From Bacteroidales bacterium (GTDB lineage: Bacteria; Bacteroidota; Bacteroidia; Bacteroidales; GCA-2748055): a DNA stretch of 11,987 bases. The DNA lies in contig JAOZLK010000067.1 of the NCBI GenBank assembly GCA_029934875.1, positions 1 to 11,987 of the forward strand, given 5' to 3'. Shown here piece by piece: positions 1-9,244 of the stretch; position 1 is the stretch's first letter, and each line of letters opens with the position of its first letter. A model generated the notes under the pieces. The model was not told the DNA's origin. It worked only from the letters and a program-made list of their open reading frames with translations, and did no database searches. The position numbers were made by a program, and so were the translations under genes.

Positions 1-141
1 GAGGCAGTTTACAGCAGGGCGAACGAAAAGTTTTCGCTTTCGAAGCTCACTTTTTCCCATCAGCTGATCCGGCTGCTGTTCATGGAGCAGATCTACAGAT
101 CCTTTACAATTCTAAAAGGAGAGCCCTATCATCATGAATAA
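1..141 (+). CDS. C-terminal end of an unidentified protein (partial)
   Basis: Frame 1 is open from the window edge to a TAA at 139-141 and gives 46 residues ending in LKGEPYHHE. The stop lies inside the first codons of the histidine kinase gene (ATG at 134), an 8-nt overlap that suggests translational coupling. Frame 3 is also open and ends at a TGA at 135-137. I prefer frame 1 because 27 of its 46 third positions are G or C against 14 of 44 in frame 3, and because its residue mix (alternating hydrophobic and charged residues around [17 protein letters not shown]) looks like a normal helical protein end. I do not recognise the family. The gene is probably co-transcribed with the kinase. Confidence 0.5.
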   Translation, partial: EAVYSRANEKFSLSKLTFSHQLIRLLFMEQIYRSFTILKGEPYHHE

Positions 142-3100
142 ACAAAGTCCCATGGAGCAGCCAGAAAAATACAGCAAGAAAGAAGATCGTCTCAGGAGGA
201 TAATTCTCTTCTCTGGTGCTATGCTTTGCCTTATCATATGGCTGGTCTCTGCCGGTGGTCCCGCCAAGCAACATGATTGTTCCACCGAGCTTGCTGACTT
301 TGAGCGGATATTGCACAAGAAGGAGCGCTTCCTGAAGGAAGAGATCTCAAAGCTCGAAAGAGAATTCGAGAATGAAGACCCCATGGATGTGCTCAGCAGG
401 AGCTCGCTGCATTACAAGGAAATAGCCGATAAGAGGGATATATCCCTGTTCTATTATGAAGATGGGGAGTTGAAATACTGGTCTGATCACTCCGTCCCCC
501 TGAATGAAAGGTGGCGCCCACGATTGAACAAGCCTTTTCTCTCGCTAAGGAACGCCGATTATGTGTCCGTAGTTCGTCATATGGAGGATGGGATCCTCCT
601 GGGGCTGATCGAGATTAAAAGACACTATCCTTTTCAGAATGAATTCCTGATCAATGGATTTCAGGAAGATTTTATGCTGGGCCCGGAGGTAAGCATCGAG
701 TTTCTTGAGGAGGACGGCTGCCTTGCTGTATTAAACCACGAGGGAAGCTATCTCTTCTCATTGGATTTCAATTCGATTCAACATCAGAACCAGGGGCCTG
801 GGCGACTGTCTACCATCGCTTTCCTTGGCTTCCTGATTTTGTTCTGGATCGGTCTTTTTACCATCGTTGGAGGGGCATTTGGTGCCTGGAGGTGGATCTG
901 GATCGGCATCCTGACCCTTTTAATCCCGGCTACAGCATTCTTTTTCCTCCGTTATGGCATACCCTATTTCTTTGAAAACACACCCCTTTTTCAGCCCGAC
1001 ATCTTTGCCAGTCGGCTTTTTGCTTCCCTGGGGCACCTGCTTGTAATATCCCTATCGGTACTGGCCCTGGTGGCTCTCTATTACAGGCATGGAGCTCTTA
1101 CAAAAATTGGCAGCCGAATTCCCTGCAGGGTAATGTCCATTCTTATTTTCATAGTTGGAGCACTCATGTTCCTGCTTGTGGAGCAGCTCTTGCGCAGCCT
1201 GGTACTTGATTCGATGATATCCCTGGAGCCGCAAAGGGTTACCAGTCTTACTGCCTACAGCTTTCTGACCCTTGCCGTGATCATGATGTGGCTTGTGTCC
1301 ATTGGAATGGTAATCGACAGAGCCATAACCTGTGCCAATACAAAATACTGGAGGGTCGCCTTATATGGCCTGGGGGCCATCTCTGCCAGCTTCCTGGCAT
1401 TCTTCCTTTTGCCTTGGGAAAATGGATCCTGGCTGGGCTGGGCCGTTCTCATACTGATGATTTTGGGGCAACTCTATATCAGACATGGCCATCCCGAGCG
1501 TATTCCATTCTCCAGGTATATCTTTCTTTTGCTTTTTATATCCGTATTCCTGGTGATTCGCTTTCAACAATACAAGCAGATCAGGAATGACAGGCAGAAG
1601 GAGGTGGAACTGGTAAAACTCTCATCAGAGCACGATCCCGTGGCTGAAATGCTCTTCAGTGAGATCAGTCAGGATATCAGGAACGATTCACTTCTTTCAT
1701 ATTTCATGGAGCCCTACGTGGAGATTGATTTGCTGGTGGACCATCTGAACCGGAATTATTTTTCTGGTTACTGGACAAAGTACGAGCTTCAATATGCTGT
1801 ATGTCGTCCCGACGACCGGGTTTACCTGCCTCCACCCGATGATGATTGGTTCCATTGTTATTCTTTCTTTGATGAGATGATTCATACTGTAGGGATAGAA
1901 GTTCCCGGCAGCGATTTCTACTACCTCGAGAATCTGAACGGAAGGATCTCATATCTCGCAGTAATCCCCTACCACCTGGCAGGGGAGGAACACCGGATAT
2001 TCATTGAACTGGATTCAAGGATAATCTCCGAGGAACTGGGCTATCCGGAATTACTGCTGGATGAACGCTACAGCGCTTTTACCAGCCTGGATTTTTCCTC
2101 CGCCCGCTATAACAAGGGGGTGCTGATTTCAAAGGATGGTGATTTTTCCTACAGACGACTGGCAGAGTTTTATACCGGGGGTGAAGAGACCTTTGAGAAG
2201 ATCAGCCTGGAGGGATGGGACCATAATATATATAATGTGGACCGGGACAATACAATCATTGTTGGCAGTCCTTCAGTCACCTTAATCTCTAACCTGATCT
2301 TCTACTCCTATATCTTTGCCCTGAACTTCCTGGTGCTGGCTCTCATATACCTGCTGGTGGATGCCGGGAAAAAGAGATCCGGATTTAACTGGAATTTTAA
2401 AAACCGGATTCAGTATTCCATGGTGGCGACCCTCTTTCTGACTTTTGTTTTGATCTGTTCGGGAACCATATTTTTCATTGTTCAACAGTATGAGGATAAG
2501 AACAACGATAACCTGCGAAACACCATGCGGTCTGTATATATTGAGCTTATTCATAAGGTGGAGTACGAGGAAGACCTCAGGAACTGGTCATCCGATAGTT
2601 ATTATAACCTGGACGAATTGCTGAGAAAATTTTCAAATGTCTTCTATTCCGATATCAATCTTTATGACGAGGATGGAGTGCTGCTGGCCACTTCCAGGGA
2701 GGAGATATTTAAAAGCCAGTTGCTCAGTACGAGGATGGACCGGATGGTCTTTGAGGATCTTTCCGGTGGGAGGGCATCAGAGATTATTCATGAGGAGCAT
2801 ATTGGAGAGCTGAATTATATCTCGGCCTATGTGCCCCTGTTAAACAGCGAGAACGATCTCCTTGCCTACCTTAACCTGCCCTATTTTACACAATCAGGTG
2901 TGCTTACCAGGGATATTACCAACATGGTGGTGGCTGTCATAAACATATACCTGATCCTACTCTTGATTATTTTAGGGGTGAGTGTATTCATAGCCGACCG
3001 TATCACCCAACCCTTAAGAGTGATTCAGAGCCGCATTGCTCATGTGAGCCTCAGTGCCAAGAATGAGACCATTCAATACGAGCGGAGTGATGAAATCAGG

Positions 3101-3862
3101 GGCCTGGTGGAGGAGTATAACTACATGGTCCAGGAGCTGGAAAAGAGTGCCGAATTGCTGTTGCAGAGTGAAAGGGAGTCGGCCTGGCGGGAAATGGCCA
3201 AACAGATCGCACATGAAATAAAGAACCCCCTTACACCCATGAAGCTGAATGTGCAGCACCTGCAAAGAGCTATGGAGAAGGGAGAAGCCGACGCAGCAAT
3301 GGTGGAGCGAATTTCAGCCATATTAATCGAACAAATCGATTCCCTGAGCGCCATAGCCAATGAATTCTCAGACTTCGCAAAAATGCCCAGGGCCAGGAGT
3401 GGTCCGGTCGACCTGGTATCGATGCTTCACAATCTCTTACAGCTTTTTGAGGCAAGCGACAGGGCAGAGATTATTCTCGATCCCGGACTCTATGAAGAGG
3501 TCCTGATATACGCTGACCGGGAGCAGGTGATGCGGGTTCTCATCAACCTGGTCAAAAACGGATTGCAGTCCATTCCAGGAAAACAAAAGGGGGTGATCCG
3601 CATAGCACTTGAAGTTAAGGATCAGCTGGCAGAGGTCAGTATCACCGACAACGGGAAAGGAATCCCGGAAGAGATCAGGGACAAGCTTTTCCGGCCCAAC
3701 TTCACTACTAAGTCTTCCGGAATGGGAATGGGCCTGGCCATCAGCAGCAGCATTGTCAGATCGCTGGGTGGGAAGATTTGGTACGATACCCGGCCTGACA
3801 AGGGGACTGTATTTCACGTTTCCCTGCCCTTGATGGTTGATAAATCTGAGCAGCCTGGTTGA
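134..3862 (+). CDS. Large NtrY-like membrane sensor histidine kinase
   Basis: This 1242-aa protein autophosphorylates on His in response to an unknown extracytoplasmic signal and should pass the phosphate to a response regulator, which is not in the window. The C-terminal core is complete. HAMP lies at about 955-1008. The H-box [15 protein letters not shown] has the phospho-accepting His at about 1027. The N-box NLVKNG lies at 1138-1143, the G1 box DNGKGIP starts at D1172, an F-box-like [11 protein letters not shown] follows, and the G2 box GMGMGL starts near 1196. The [12 protein letters not shown] form of the H-box is typical of NtrY-type kinases. The N-terminal part has a membrane segment at about 23-41, an exposed region at 43-225, roughly eight membrane segments at 226-476, a second exposed region at 477-718, membrane segments near 720-743 and 761-783 around a basic loop, a third exposed region at 784-927, and a last segment at 928-954. 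This gives a consistent 12-segment topology with a cytoplasmic kinase. No receiver or PAS domain is seen. AAAGGAG lies about 12 nt before the ATG. The gene overlaps the upstream gene. The kinase call is firm; ligand and partner are unknown. Confidence 0.93.
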   Translation: MNKQSPMEQPEKYSKKEDRLRRIILFSGAMLCLIIWLVSAGGPAKQHDCSTELADFERILHKKERFLKEEISKLEREFENEDPMDVLSRSSLHYKEIADKRDISLFYYEDGELKYWSDHSVPLNERWRPRLNKPFLSLRNADYVSVVRHMEDGILLGLIEIKRHYPFQNEFLINGFQEDFMLGPEVSIEFLEEDGCLAVLNHEGSYLFSLDFNSIQHQNQGPGRLSTIAFLGFLILFWIGLFTIVGGAFGAWRWIWIGILTLLIPATAFFFLRYGIPYFFENTPLFQPDIFASRLFASLGHLLVISLSVLALVALYYRHGALTKIGSRIPCRVMSILIFIVGALMFLLVEQLLRSLVLDSMISLEPQRVTSLTAYSFLTLAVIMMWLVSIGMVIDRAITCANTKYWRVALYGLGAISASFLAFFLLPWENGSWLGWAVLILMILGQLYIRHGHPERIPFSRYIFLLLFISVFLVIRFQQYKQIRNDRQKEVELVKLSSEHDPVAEMLFSEISQDIRNDSLLSYFMEPYVEIDLLVDHLNRNYFSGYWTKYELQYAVCRPDDRVYLPPPDDDWFHCYSFFDEMIHTVGIEVPGSDFYYLENLNGRISYLAVIPYHLAGEEHRIFIELDSRIISEELGYPELLLDERYSAFTSLDFSSARYNKGVLISKDGDFSYRRLAEFYTGGEETFEKISLEGWDHNIYNVDRDNTIIVGSPSVTLISNLIFYSYIFALNFLVLALIYLLVDAGKKRSGFNWNFKNRIQYSMVATLFLTFVLICSGTIFFIVQQYEDKNNDNLRNTMRSVYIELIHKVEYEEDLRNWSSDSYYNLDELLRKFSNVFYSDINLYDEDGVLLATSREEIFKSQLLSTRMDRMVFEDLSGGRASEIIHEEHIGELNYISAYVPLLNSENDLLAYLNLPYFTQSGVLTRDITNMVVAVINIYLILLLIILGVSVFIADRITQPLRVIQSRIAHVSLSAKNETIQYERSDEIRGLVEEYNYMVQELEKSAELLLQSERESAWREMAKQIAHEIKNPLTPMKLNVQHLQRAMEKGEADAAMVERISAILIEQIDSLSAIANEFSDFAKMPRARSGPVDLVSMLHNLLQLFEASDRAEIILDPGLYEEVLIYADREQVMRVLINLVKNGLQSIPGKQKGVIRIALEVKDQLAEVSITDNGKGIPEEIRDKLFRPNFTTKSSGMGMGLAISSSIVRSLGGKIWYDTRPDKGTVFHVSLPLMVDKSEQPG

Positions 3863-3952
3863 AAACTGTCGATATCTCATCTTTTTACCTGGATCGAATA
3901 AAGGATTTTATTATTATCTTGGCTTGCAATCAATAAAGTTAAAACCCCACAC
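3863..3952 (+). promoter_or_regulatory. Intergenic gap with a weak candidate promoter for the T9SS cargo operon
   Basis: This 90-bp AT-rich gap separates the kinase gene from the cargo operon. TATCTTGG at 3915-3922 matches the Bacteroidota -7 box TAnnTTTG at all fixed positions but one. I do not see a well-spaced -33 TTTG, only a T-run at 3882-3886 that is somewhat too far upstream. TCGAT at 3869-3873 and ATCGA at 3893-3897 could pair across a 19-nt loop, but no T-run follows directly, so I do not call a terminator. The larger gap compared with the 3-nt gaps downstream suggests that transcription may start here. Confidence 0.25.
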
Positions 3953-6900
3953 TTGCAGCTAAGTAGGAAAATATACCTGACCCTTATCCTTTTGGGTTTC
4001 TTCCTCCACGGGGCTTATGCTCAGACTGCATCCATCTCCGGCATTATCAATGACTATGCCTCCATCGAAACTATTTATGCCTGGGAAAGTAACAATGAGG
4101 ATTCGGTTCTTGTGGATGATGCCAGCGATTTTGGTGTGGGCGATACTGTGATGATCTATTGTATTCAGGGTGCCGAGATCGAGCTGACCGACATTTTTGG
4201 TGAAGATGATATAGGACGAGATGCCCAGAATCCACGCAATACTGGCAAGTATGCCTTCCTGCTCATCAATCAAAAAGTTGGCAACATCCTGGTCTTTAAT
4301 ACCACTGTGACTCCTGAGATTGGTCCCATGGGGCCCGGAGAGATCGCCCAGCTGATCAAGGTGCGCTCCTATCACAGGGCAATTGTTTCACCCGCAGGTA
4401 TAACTGCCCCGGACTGGGATGGAAGTACCGGTGGAGTGGTGACTATGTTTGTGCGAACGGTCCTTGAGTTGAATGGGGATATTGATGTTTCCGGGGCGGG
4501 TTTTCGCGGTGCAGAGGCTTCAACACCAAATTACAATGGAGACTGCTCTTCTGTCGATGCTGTATTGTATGACAGCAATTACTATCACATTGATAATATC
4601 AGAGCTGGAATAAAAGGTGAGGGAACCACCGATACTCGTTTTGATCTGATGCGGGGGAAAGGGCGGAATATCAACGGAGGAGGTGGTGGAAATGCCCTGC
4701 TCTCTGGTGGTGGTGGAGGATCCAATTTTTCTGCTGGTGGTGTGGGTGGCGACGAATCTGCTCAATGTTCCCCGGGCATTGATGCCCCGGGGGGAGTAGG
4801 AGGGTTTGACCTTGGACGCAGTGATGCCTATTATATTAATGGAACCTCACTAAATCGTGAGAACCGGATATTTTTTGGTGGAGGTGGAGGAACAGGTACT
4901 GTAATTGCAGAACGACAATCTTCCAGCGGCGCACAGGGAGGCGGCCTTGTGATAATCGTAGCTGATACGATAAAGGGAAACGGAAATTGGATCAGAGCTG
5001 ATGGAAACAGTGTAGGTACGAAAATCACTGGTGTCAGCGGAGCTGGTGGTGGTGGCGGCGGCGGTGGCGCAATTATTCTCGATGTCAGTGGCTATAAGGA
5101 CAATCTGCAATTGTCAGCTCTTGGTGGTGATGGTGGGAACACAAATCATTCAAGCGATGCAACTGGTCCTGGAGGTGGTGGAGGTGGTGGGATCTACTGG
5201 GTGGCAGGTTCGGAAGAACCCGGGCTGAGTCCTGAAGTGTTTGCTTTTGGAGAAAGTGGCAAATATCTGACTACCGATACAAAAAATGGGGCTGCGGATG
5301 GTGCCCCGGCTGAGAGGAAAGACGGACTTGAGGCACCCCTTCGCGGGTTTCTTTTTAATTCGGTCCCAAGTGAATTCTGGACCTGCTCCAACCTGGTACC
5401 GGAGACCATCTTCGCATCAGAGCCAAAGGGTGGGAGCGGCTCGTACACTTATCAATGGATTGATAGCTCAAGTACACAGAATCAATGGCAGCCTATACCA
5501 GGAGCAAGCGAACAAGATCTGGCTTTTTCTTCTCCACTGGCAGATACAACTTACTTCAGAAGAATAGTAAGTGAGGCCCCGGCCATATTACCTCCCGACA
5601 CCAGTTTCCGCATCGCTGTATATGTGCACCAGGAAATCACCAACAATACCATAGCTGCACCCGATACCGTTTGCCAGGGAAATATTCCGGAAGCTTTTGT
5701 TTCGATGGGATTGCCTGGAAATGGAGACGGTCTTTATGCTTATCTCTGGCAGAAGGATGAAGGCAGCGGGAGCTATGTGCCTGCCGATGGCAGCAACGAT
5801 TTGTCCGGATATGTTCCCCCGGCCGGACTGGATGTGACCACCGACTTTAGAAGGATTGTCACTTCGGGAGCCTGTGTGGATACCATTGCTGAAATACGGG
5901 TTGAAGTGTTTGCACCCATCTCAGGCAACCTGATTGCTGACTATGATACCATATGCTGGAATACCTCACCGGACCTTATTATCCAGGATCCTGAGTATAC
6001 CCTTAGCGGCGGCGATCCCGATCCCACAAACTGGCGTTACCGCTGGGAGACCGGGCCAGCCATTTCCGGGCCATGGGTGGAAGTTCCTGCCGCCACGAGT
6101 GAATACCAGCCAGGGAACCTGACTGCCACCACATGGTACCGTAGAGAGGTCCTCTCTGGGAATGACGATGCCTGTCAGGATATGAGTTTGCCGGTGGAGA
6201 TTCTGAATGTACCAGTGATTACTGGTAATGAGATTACTTCGGATGATCAAACTGTCTGTACAGATATCCAGCCCCAGCTGATGCAGGGTTCCGGTCCGGG
6301 CGGTGGTCATTTAGGTTTGTACAATTATTTATGGGAGTCACGCACAGCAAGCACTGGATGGGCTTATGCTGACAATACAAACGGGAACGATCAGCAGTCT
6401 TATACCCCTCCGATAATGAGTGGTGATACAAGCATTTACCGCAGGATAGTAAGCTCGGGTGGACAGGAAGGAGTGTGCAAAGATACCAGCATAAATAAAA
6501 CCATCAATGTGATTCCTGCCATTGGAAGCAATATCATTTCTACCGATGTGACCATCAATTGTCAGTTGGATAATCTTGCAGAGCTCGAAGGTTCAGTACC
6601 GGTGGGAGGCGCTACGGTGGGTGGAGTAGATCCAACAAGGAATTACAGGTGGGAACAGGCAACAGGAACGGATACCCCTGGTGCATGGGATGAGATTTCC
6701 TATGGGCCGGGTGAAAAGGATTATTTGGACCAGCCCGAGTTATCCCTGCCTGATGACTACTGGTATCGCCGGGTAGTGCTGAGCGGCCCCAACCTGGGAG
6801 GACAAAGCCAGGTCTGTTCTGATACCTCCAATGAAATTCACATAGAGATTCATACTGGCATAGCCAATAATCTGATTGACGAAGCAGACTCGGTTTGTTT

Positions 6901-8323
6901 TGAAACAGAGAAGACACTTATGGGAAGTTTGCCCACAGGAGAGGCGGGACAAGAAATCCTTTATTCGTGGAGGGATGTGTCAGGTGGAAACGAACTGGGA
7001 ACTGAAAAAGATTTGCCCTATACATATACTACCCTGGATGACAGGCAGTTCAATCGCATCGTTCATATTGGCGTTTGCGAGGATACTTCAGTTACAATGG
7101 ATATTAAAATTATGGAACTTCCCGGTGGTATTCTTTCAGGTGATTTACCAAAAGCCTGCGAAAAAGATGTGTTGCTTGATGTAAATCTGAATATGGATGA
7201 GCTGAGCCAGTTCGTTACACCCTGGGAAGTAAGACTTTCAGATGGGGTTAACCCGGAACTGACAGATCCACAGGAGCTGGATGCAGATGGTACAGTAACA
7301 GTAAGCCTTAGCACAGAGGAGATAAGTACGCAGTATGATTATACCATTGGAAGCATTGTTTATTACCTGACAGACGGAACCGAATGTGCTGCTCCTGAGG
7401 GGAACTTGAGTGGGAATGTTCCAATCGAGGTATTTCAAACCCCGCAACCGGTCATTTCGGTGAACACTGAACTTACCGACGATGCGGTGTGCGACAATGA
7501 AGTATCGCTTGTGGTGGATCCCGATAACGGTACCGGATCCTGGGGAAGTGACAATCCAACAAAATTGGGCTTCCTTCCGGATGCACAGGCCCTTTCAGTC
7601 AGGGCATCCCTTGACCCCACCGATCAGGATGCCTGGGAGCACCTGCCCTATGTCATCTATTTTACCAGTGATGCTGGTGATTGCAGCGGTTCGGATACAG
7701 TGAGAATCAGTTTCTTTGAACAACCTGAAGATGCTTTCGCAGGAGAGGACGATACCATCTACCTGACCAATACGGTTTATCTGAATGCTGACCCTGCCAC
7801 AGCAGGGGTAGGTACCTGGGAACTTTCTTCAGGCTCAGGAAACATTGATGATATAAATGATCCCAAATCCCAGGTCACAGGGTTGGCCAGGGGGGAGAGG
7901 ACTGAGTTTAGGTGGACCATTGTCAACGGGGTTTGTGAGACTTCCGATGATCGAACAGTAATCACGCAGGGCGAAGCACAGCCCTATGAGGGCTTCTCTC
8001 CAAATGGCGATATGAGGAATGACTATTTTATTATCCGGGGACTGGCTGAAGCGGATGAGTGGTCCATATCAATCTTCAATTCACTGGGTAATTCGGTGAG
8101 GACCATAAACCAGGATAATGTCAGTGAAATTGAATTTAATCCCGGATCCATTCCCGGCGGACTCAAAGTCGATGAAGAGGTCGTTTGGGATGGGAAAGCC
8201 AATAATGGGAATTTGGTGCCTTCAGGGACCTATTATTACGTATTAAATGCGAGTATTGAGCCGGAAGATGGCATACCATATACAGCTAAATCTGATAAAA
8301 GTTATATCGTAGTTCGAGACTAA
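3953..8323 (+). CDS. Large secreted T9SS type B (CHU_C) cargo with glycine-rich and Ig-like repeat regions, putative adhesin
   Basis: This 1456-aa protein should be exported by Sec, then carried across the outer membrane by the type IX system and left on the cell surface or released. Residues 1-23 form a signal peptide ending AYA before Gln24. Residues from about 155 to 425 are glycine-rich, with Gly runs of 5 to 8 mixed with beta-like stretches such as LNGDIDVSGAGF and GGAIILDVSG. Residues from about 471 to 1057 hold six related Ig-like repeats. Residues from about 1058 to 1340 look like further PKD/Ig-like domains. The C-terminal sorting domain runs from about 1344 to the end, with YEGFSPNGDMRNDYF, SIFNSLGNSV, VVWDGKANNGNLVPSGTYYY and YIVVRD, matching the gliding-motility-associated C-terminal (CHU_C) pattern. 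No enzyme motif is visible, so adhesion or matrix function is inferred. The start is TTG at 3953: an in-frame TAA lies at 3899-3901, no ATG lies between, and the next in-frame Met (about residue 67) would lose the signal peptide. The gene is followed after 3 nt by its probable export partner. Confidence 0.9.
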   Translation: MQLSRKIYLTLILLGFFLHGAYAQTASISGIINDYASIETIYAWESNNEDSVLVDDASDFGVGDTVMIYCIQGAEIELTDIFGEDDIGRDAQNPRNTGKYAFLLINQKVGNILVFNTTVTPEIGPMGPGEIAQLIKVRSYHRAIVSPAGITAPDWDGSTGGVVTMFVRTVLELNGDIDVSGAGFRGAEASTPNYNGDCSSVDAVLYDSNYYHIDNIRAGIKGEGTTDTRFDLMRGKGRNINGGGGGNALLSGGGGGSNFSAGGVGGDESAQCSPGIDAPGGVGGFDLGRSDAYYINGTSLNRENRIFFGGGGGTGTVIAERQSSSGAQGGGLVIIVADTIKGNGNWIRADGNSVGTKITGVSGAGGGGGGGGAIILDVSGYKDNLQLSALGGDGGNTNHSSDATGPGGGGGGGIYWVAGSEEPGLSPEVFAFGESGKYLTTDTKNGAADGAPAERKDGLEAPLRGFLFNSVPSEFWTCSNLVPETIFASEPKGGSGSYTYQWIDSSSTQNQWQPIPGASEQDLAFSSPLADTTYFRRIVSEAPAILPPDTSFRIAVYVHQEITNNTIAAPDTVCQGNIPEAFVSMGLPGNGDGLYAYLWQKDEGSGSYVPADGSNDLSGYVPPAGLDVTTDFRRIVTSGACVDTIAEIRVEVFAPISGNLIADYDTICWNTSPDLIIQDPEYTLSGGDPDPTNWRYRWETGPAISGPWVEVPAATSEYQPGNLTATTWYRREVLSGNDDACQDMSLPVEILNVPVITGNEITSDDQTVCTDIQPQLMQGSGPGGGHLGLYNYLWESRTASTGWAYADNTNGNDQQSYTPPIMSGDTSIYRRIVSSGGQEGVCKDTSINKTINVIPAIGSNIISTDVTINCQLDNLAELEGSVPVGGATVGGVDPTRNYRWEQATGTDTPGAWDEISYGPGEKDYLDQPELSLPDDYWYRRVVLSGPNLGGQSQVCSDTSNEIHIEIHTGIANNLIDEADSVCFETEKTLMGSLPTGEAGQEILYSWRDVSGGNELGTEKDLPYTYTTLDDRQFNRIVHIGVCEDTSVTMDIKIMELPGGILSGDLPKACEKDVLLDVNLNMDELSQFVTPWEVRLSDGVNPELTDPQELDADGTVTVSLSTEEISTQYDYTIGSIVYYLTDGTECAAPEGNLSGNVPIEVFQTPQPVISVNTELTDDAVCDNEVSLVVDPDNGTGSWGSDNPTKLGFLPDAQALSVRASLDPTDQDAWEHLPYVIYFTSDAGDCSGSDTVRISFFEQPEDAFAGEDDTIYLTNTVYLNADPATAGVGTWELSSGSGNIDDINDPKSQVTGLARGERTEFRWTIVNGVCETSDDRTVITQGEAQPYEGFSPNGDMRNDYFIIRGLAEADEWSISIFNSLGNSVRTINQDNVSEIEFNPGSIPGGLKVDEEVVWDGKANNGNLVPSGTYYYVLNASIEPEDGIPYTAKSDKSYIVVRD
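4417..5205 (+). repeat. Glycine-rich low-complexity region of the cargo gene
   Basis: This coding stretch contains at least five clusters of consecutive GGN codons: near 4677-4691, 4707-4722, 4878-4892, 5045-5068 (eight Gly codons) and 5171-5191 (seven Gly codons). The runs mix GGT, GGA and GGC. Between them sit beta-strand-like segments ending in V, I or L pairs. The pattern resembles glycine-rich beta-solenoid or turn-rich surface proteins, but the fold is not certain. Because the units are trinucleotides, slippage would change length and not frame. Confidence 0.8.
5366..7125 (+). repeat. Six tandem Ig-like protein repeats in the cargo gene
   Basis: The translated product shows six units of roughly 85 to 115 residues, starting near residues 472, 562, 656, 757, 858 and 971. 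Each unit has a central Y-x-W or S-W strand (YTYQW, YAYLW, YRYRW, YNYLW, NYRW, YSW), then a Y/F-x-R-x-V strand (YFRRIV, DFRRIV, WYRREV, IYRRIV, WYRRVV, QFNRIV), and closes before the next unit. Units 2 to 6 begin with a Cys a dozen or so residues in (VCQG, ICWN, VCTD, NCQL, VCFE) and end with a second Cys followed by two residues of C-x-D/T type (ACVDT, ACQDM, VCKDT, VCSDT, VCEDT). Unit 1 keeps the first Cys (WTCSN) but lacks the second. The repeats have diverged strongly at DNA level. Confidence 0.85.
7982..8320 (+). other. CHU_C type B T9SS sorting domain of the cargo protein
   Basis: The last 113 residues before the stop form the secretion signal. Hallmarks are FSPNGD and ND near residues 1348-1356, the IFNSLGNSV strand, WDG at about 1412-1414, the PSGTYYY strand and the terminal YIVVRD. 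An insertion of about 20 residues rich in Asp, Glu and Gly separates the IFN strand from WDG, longer than in most family members I know. CHU_C domains are recognised through SprF-like proteins in Flavobacterium, which fits the next gene. Confidence 0.9.
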
Positions 8324-8326
8324 GAA

Positions 8327-9241
8327 ATGAGCAGGAAATTATTCATAGGGATTTGTCTTTTTGCAGCGCTCAGCGTTTCTGCCCAGAATACGCTGATCCC
8401 CTCTGTGAGTAATTATCACCTGGCTTGGACCACCTACAACCCTGCTTTTTCAGGATTCAGGGATGCCATCAGCCTGAGTACCATTTACCGTTCTCCACTT
8501 TATGGAGGTGTGGGGCCTATGGACATGCAGATGAATGTGCATTCCCCGGTGGGTAATTCAAAAGTTGCCATTGGGGCGGTGGTAGCCTACAACAGTACTC
8601 CGCCCGACCAAGGTATGTATTCCTTTATGACCACCTATGCCTACCGTCTTTACCTTGGATCGGGCAGGTTGTCCTTCGGTCTCTCGGCTGGCATGTATGG
8701 AGTCAACAGCAATATGACCGGTTTGCTTATCCGGGATCCGGGCGATCCATCCTTCCCCGGAGAGGTGTACAATCGCTGGTTCCCCAATTTTGGGGCTGGA
8801 GTGCTTTATTATGCCGATAACTACTTTTTGGGGGTATCGGTGCCTGAGCTAATGGCCATTCCGGGTCCTGATCAAAGCCTGTCCGTCAATAAGGATATGA
8901 GGGTAATTTTACAGGGAGCTTACCTCTTTGACTTTAGCAGGGCCTTCAGGTTGAAACCTTCATTTATGGTGGATTACAGCAAGGCCATGACCGGATTCAA
9001 AGCAAGTTTGAATATGGGTTTCCTTGATTCCCGTGTATTTATTGGCGGAGCTTACGACCACCCTAATTATGCCATTGCCCTGCTGAATATTCAAATTAAT
9101 CCCCAGTGGTTGGTGGGTTATGCCTATACCATGGGAATGAGCGAGGTAAGAACTGCCCTGGGAGGCAGTCATGAAATTGTATTGCGCTGGGAGCTGAGGC
9201 CAATGATTAAAACCATACCTGATGATCCCTTCTATTTTTAG
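8327..9241 (+). CDS. PorP/SprF family T9SS outer-membrane protein
   Basis: This 304-aa protein is predicted to form an outer-membrane beta-barrel that helps a specific CHU_C-type cargo through or onto the T9SS. The signal peptide is MSRKLFIGICLFAALSVSA with cleavage before Gln20. The mature protein shows the family pattern: NPAFSGFRDAISLSTIYRS early on, then an HSPVG segment, repeated amphipathic strands with aromatic ends (YSFMTTYAYRLYL, LSFGLSAGMYG), the NFGAGVLYYADNYFLGVSVPEL block and late barrel strands. It lacks the QW that often follows the first strand in other members (YRSPLYG here). Length matches the roughly 300-residue family norm. It starts 3 nt after the cargo stop and ends 3 nt before the PD40 gene, so the three are almost surely one transcript. 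Pairing with the adjacent cargo is inferred from the sprB-sprF precedent. Confidence 0.9.
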   Translation: MSRKLFIGICLFAALSVSAQNTLIPSVSNYHLAWTTYNPAFSGFRDAISLSTIYRSPLYGGVGPMDMQMNVHSPVGNSKVAIGAVVAYNSTPPDQGMYSFMTTYAYRLYLGSGRLSFGLSAGMYGVNSNMTGLLIRDPGDPSFPGEVYNRWFPNFGAGVLYYADNYFLGVSVPELMAIPGPDQSLSVNKDMRVILQGAYLFDFSRAFRLKPSFMVDYSKAMTGFKASLNMGFLDSRVFIGGAYDHPNYAIALLNIQINPQWLVGYAYTMGMSEVRTALGGSHEIVLRWELRPMIKTIPDDPFYF

Positions 9242-9244
9242 AAT

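Noticed and set aside
3437..3880. A 147-codon open frame on the - strand opposite the kinase ATPase domain
   Set aside because: It is antisense to conserved N and G boxes and has no family features of its own.
3869..3897. Possible terminator after the kinase gene
   Set aside because: The 5-bp pairing spans a 19-nt loop and is not followed by a clear T-run.
3959..4375. A 138-codon open frame on the - strand near the start of the cargo gene
   Set aside because: It is antisense to the signal peptide and first domain of the cargo and shows no protein-like features.
4677..5191. GGN tracts as a CRISPR array or DNA-level repeat element
   Set aside because: The tracts are short Gly-codon runs inside one reading frame, with no conserved repeat and spacer structure.
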